64,000 nt of DNA from Antitrichia curtipendula (Eukaryota; Streptophyta; Bryopsida; Hypnales; Leucodontaceae): assembly GCA_951230915.1 (NCBI GenBank), contig OX579641.1, forward strand, positions 2,046,001 to 2,110,000, given 5' to 3'. Positions 60,552-64,000 of this stretch are shown piece after piece. The translations under genes were made by a program, and so were the position numbers. The notes under the pieces were generated by a model, which had not been told where the DNA came from, ran no database searches, and was given only the letters and a program-made list of their open reading frames with translations. Numbering within the stretch: position 1 is the stretch's first letter; the number at the start of each line of letters is the position of its first letter.

Positions 60552-63500
60552 ATGGAGAGAATCAATGGATTGATGAAGGAGTTGAAAGTAAACGGAGGCG
60601 TCGTCAATGGAGAGCATGATGTGGGGTTTGAAGAGTTGGAGTACCAACGTGGGTTTGGCAATCATTTTTCCACGGAAGTTTTGAAGGGGGCGCTCCCGGT
60701 GGGACAGAACAGCCCCCTCAAATGTCCCTATGGGCTTTACGCTGAACAGATCTCTGGCACTGCGTTCACTGTTCCCCGGATGCATAATCAGCGAAGGTGT
60801 GTCCTCAATTTTTCTATATCAGAATTATTGGTATGTGCACGTGTGTTGCCTAACGTAGAGGATACTGTTTGTGTCAATTAAAAGTTTCTTAGCATATGAC
60901 TTTCGGGGGTATAGAGCGATCTTGGCTACAAGAACCAAACTTGTCGAGAACAAATTGTTTTCTCAATGTATGATGATTTCTTACGCAATTTCAAAGTGGG
61001 AGGTTGTAGACCACTGTAAGTGACATTGGACATCCCCAATTCCATGCAAAGATCAGTGGCTATAAACATTTAGCCAAGTTATACTTACACTCAACTTGCT
61101 GATTGAAAGCCAACCGGGTGTATTGGAAGAGATGAGTTGCTGTTGATAACAGAGGTCGGTCAATAGGAGAGGGGATCAGGTCCGTAATGGTTTTGGTATC
61201 CTCTACCTTACCTGGTTCTCCCTCCCTCTGGGTGCTTCTTCTAATGAAAAGTGTTGCTTTGTTGTAACAGCTGGTTATATAGGATAAAGCCATCGGTAAC
61301 GCATGAACCGTTTCATCCCCGTGAGCCGACCAACCAACGACTAGTGAGCGATTTCAGTACCACTTCGGCAGCAGCTGTAACTCCCACGCAGCTCAGATGG
61401 AAACCACCCCCTCTTCCCGAGGCTGAGCTCAATTTCATCGATGGACTTTACACCATTTGTGGAGCTGGGAGTCCGTTTCTGCGTCATGGTTATGCCGTCC
61501 ATATGTACATTCGTATATCTATCCCCTTTCCCCCTATCTTATTCAGTTCCTTGAAGCTCTCTTTCCGATTTCTTCATAGCATTCTAGTGCAACTTTCTCT
61601 TCGTCCTTGGAACTGTTCATGAAAAAGGATCTAGATTCCGTTTGAACACGACCTTGAGTTCTAGATGGGCTTTGCAACCCATATACTAAATTTTTAAGAA
61701 TTTTACTAGCTTCGTGTGTCAGATTTTGTAGAGATTATATCGTTTTTGCAATTTGATTCTATAATGATCTTACAATTCTCTACAGTAGAGAAAGGTGCAC
61801 AATCCCAATTGCTCTATAATGTTATGTACTTCCGTATATTTTTCTCATGAAATGCACTTGTGACGTGTCTTTAGGTACACTGCGAACATTTCCATGGAGG
61901 GCTGTGCATTTGCCAACGCAGACGGGGATCTTCTTATCGTTCCACAACTAGGACGTAAGCTTTCGACTTTCCATTTTGATTTTATAAGAGGGCTGGTTAG
62001 GTGGTGAACTATTATTAGGTCACATCTGCTCCAACCAAGCAGCGCCAACTAGGTAACTGGGACGTTTAAAGACCATTAACTAGTTGGAAGTAAACTAATC
62101 TATGGTGTGCCTACACTGGCAAGATTACTCATGATGAGTTAGTCTTTCAAGGTCATTTCTGCTACTTGATTAGTGCGATTGGATTTAGACTTCAAACCAT
62201 TGACCCAGCCAAATTACTTGTGCAAAATTAGGGAGTTAAATTCATTCCAATCCATTGGGAGATGAATAGCCAGAGTTACTGGTAGTACTAATTTGCTACT
62301 TGATTGGTGGGGCTGGTTTTAGCATTATAAACCATTAGTATGGGCAAAGTTTGTTTACTTATGCAAAACAAGGATGTTAGTTTAACTAATTAATGCAAAT
62401 TCCTTGCATTATAGTAGGAATTAGCATCTAGTGGAAGTGAATGTAATTTCAATGCAAGTCAGTAGGAATTAGCACCAATTTACTATCGGACAAACTTGAG
62501 CAGTGCGGGAATTAAGTACCTAATTCCAGTTACCGAAATTGCTACTTGGTTGGTATTTGGTCATGTGCTGGTGTATCCCACCGAACTTGCTAAGGATGGT
62601 GTATCAATATCTTGATTATCATCTCCTGATGATTATCTGTAGATGTCCGAGTGCAAGGTGCTTGTCAGAGCACTACTTTTGAAATTCAATTTATCTCCTA
62701 AACGACCCAAAAGTCCCAGACATTGGGACACCGGATACGCATGATCCTTGGTAACAAGAAGCTAAATTTAACTGCTAGAATTTAGCTGCCTGGTCCCCGA
62801 GGAAATGCCTCTCTCAGGTCCATATGAAATTGGGACCTCATGTTCTACTTAGCAGTTTTGATTAGTTCATATGGGACTTTCTATTTCCAGTTTTACTTGT
62901 TGTTTGACCAGCACATGCAATGTTCATCACTGATTCTGGTGACAGAAAATGTGGCCCCTCCTGAATTATGGATTCACAATATGATCAATCGAATTTGGTC
63001 ATTTTAAAAACATTAATTCTTGGTCTTCTAGGTGTTAACGAGGAGTAGCAGTTGTGCTAATTCTGATCTGGGTGATGTTCTTCTGATGACAGGCCTATGG
63101 ATCAAGACGGAGATGGGCAGACTAGAGGTTAAGCCAGGGGAACTTGTGGTTTTGCAGCTGGGTATACGCTTTGCTATTGAGCTGCCGGATGGTCCTTCTA
63201 GAGGTTACGTTGTCGAGGTTTTCAGTGGCCATTTTCAGTTACCTGACCTCGGCCCAATTGGTATGCTCTTCTTATTTTTCTGAAACCATGTATTCTCAAG
63301 TTCTTCCAAGTTCTGCACTTTCATTGGCATTACAATTTAATTAGTAAAGAATGCCACAGATCTGGAAATGGACTGTCACTTGGAGGAACTTTCATGAGAC
63401 CTAGCACTTACAGGGGTTTGAGTTGTGGAGAGATGCAGGTGCAAATGGGCTTGCAGACCCACGAGACTTCCTCACTCCCAAAGCTTGGTTTGAGGAAAAA

Positions 63501-63620
63501 TATTATGGAACAAGTGGTTTCACTGTTATTCATAAATTTGGCGGCGCACTCTTTGATGCCAAGCAGGACTTTTCTCCCTTTAATGTCGTTGCTTGGCATG
63601 GGAATTACGCCCCATATAAG
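60552..63620 (+). CDS. HGD: Homogentisate 1,2-dioxygenase (3' part outside window)
   Basis: Five coding exons, 60552-60796, 61271-61504, 61875-61954, 63093-63260 and 63439-63620, give 909 bases (303 codons) with GT/AG junctions and a continuous frame. The enzyme opens the ring of homogentisate to maleylacetoacetate in tyrosine catabolism, using Fe(II) and O2. Family landmarks are [137 protein letters not shown] and then HGNYAPYK. The last of these holds the histidine corresponding to the catalytic His292 of the human enzyme. The iron ligands lie in later exons beyond the window. I see no convincing next exon in 63621-64000. The residues [16 protein letters not shown] before the family core are not diagnostic. 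Confidence 0.95.
62150..62560 (+). repeat. Diverged direct repeats in HGD intron 3
   Basis: 'gctacttgatt(a/g)gtg' starts a unit at 62160 and again at 62297. Both units continue through 'aaaccatt', '(g)caaa', 'ttacttgtgcaaaa' or 'ttacttatgcaaaa', and then 'gttaa'/'gttagtttaa'. A third partial start (gctacttggttggt) is at 62542. Confidence 0.55.
62896..63020 (+). repeat. Dispersed intronic repeat (copy 2, HGD intron 3)
   Basis: The counterpart of 17213-17330. It contains 'tttgaccagcacatgcaatgt', 'catcactga', 'ggtgac', 'cctgaattatg', 'ttcacaatatgatc' and 'tttggtcatttta' in the same order. It ends about 70 bases before the acceptor of exon 4. Confidence 0.6.
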
Positions 63621-64000
63621 GTGAGACGAACTTTTCTAGCTCTTTTCTTTTTTTAACTTAAACTGTCGAATCCATGGCAAGCGTTCAGAAACTTTGGCCT
63701 GGAAGTCATGCAACAATTTTGTTAGAGTTTTGAGTTTCACCCTCATTTCCATCTTCCAACCTTCGCATCTCAAGTTGTGAATCTCCACTACTAGATTTTA
63801 TTAAAGGTTTGAGTTTGTATAGATGCAATTAGTCAATAATTAAATACTCCGTTGAACCATCACACCCTCGTTGAATTGAAGGTGAACTGATTTCATCTTC
63901 CAAGCTCCATATCTCTTGTTGCGCACCTCCTAATACACTTTTGCAGTTGAATTTTGAATTTTTGGGGTGCAATTAGTCTCGTGGGGTAGGGCGTATTCCA

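Overview
This is nuclear DNA of a land plant. The host background is AT-rich, and GC-richer multi-exon genes with canonical GT/AG introns sit in it as islands. The intact genes are plant families: sucrose-phosphate synthase, chloroplast outer-envelope pore OEP24, a plant-type DEK chromatin protein and a DUF220/START-like protein. Homogentisate dioxygenase is also present but is not plant-specific. I could not name the species. The compact genes and old, decayed repeats between them would fit a seed-free plant (moss, liverwort, lycophyte or fern), but that is only a weak inference.

Layout. 1-125 (-): first exon of a secreted or ER protein, cut by the window edge. 126-4073: promoter and repeats. 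4074-9677 (-): 12-exon DEK gene, 583 aa, whose reading frame closes across every splice. 9678-14749: promoter, a GC-rich G-run block, TTAA-bounded repeats, then the OEP24 promoter with five TCGGGCA sites. 14750-17570 (+): OEP24, 3 exons, 214 aa. 18263-18496: MITE with a perfect 9-bp target duplication. 19949-21799 (+): DUF220/START-like gene, 3 exons, 223 aa. 22453-29645 (-): decayed Ty1/copia retrotransposon with both LTRs, interrupted by two TTAA-bounded elements. 30450-48000: gene-free repeat territory with more TTAA elements, a Tc1/mariner transposase relic, a TA-flanked hairpin, a hAT-like MITE, a 200-N assembly gap, a 580-bp long hairpin and a duplicated 20-bp palindrome. 48727-54811 (+): complete 14-exon sucrose-phosphate synthase, 1054 aa. 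55330-59304: two more TTAA-type copies around empty intergenic DNA. 60552-63620 (+): first five coding exons of homogentisate 1,2-dioxygenase, which continues past the window.

The genes do not form a pathway cluster. They are independent housekeeping or metabolic genes: chromatin, plastid envelope transport, sucrose synthesis and tyrosine catabolism. The strongest unexplained signal is a dispersed family of non-autonomous repeats that begin TTAACCCCTAAA and end TTTAGGGGTTAA. There are six well-bounded copies of about 0.7-0.94 kb and at least seven degraded, short or nested ones. Two insertions can be checked against empty sites inside this same window (the other copia LTR, and a sister element). 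The ends and the TTAA target resemble piggyBac-type transposition, which to my knowledge is not usual in land plants. No transposase for this family is visible here.
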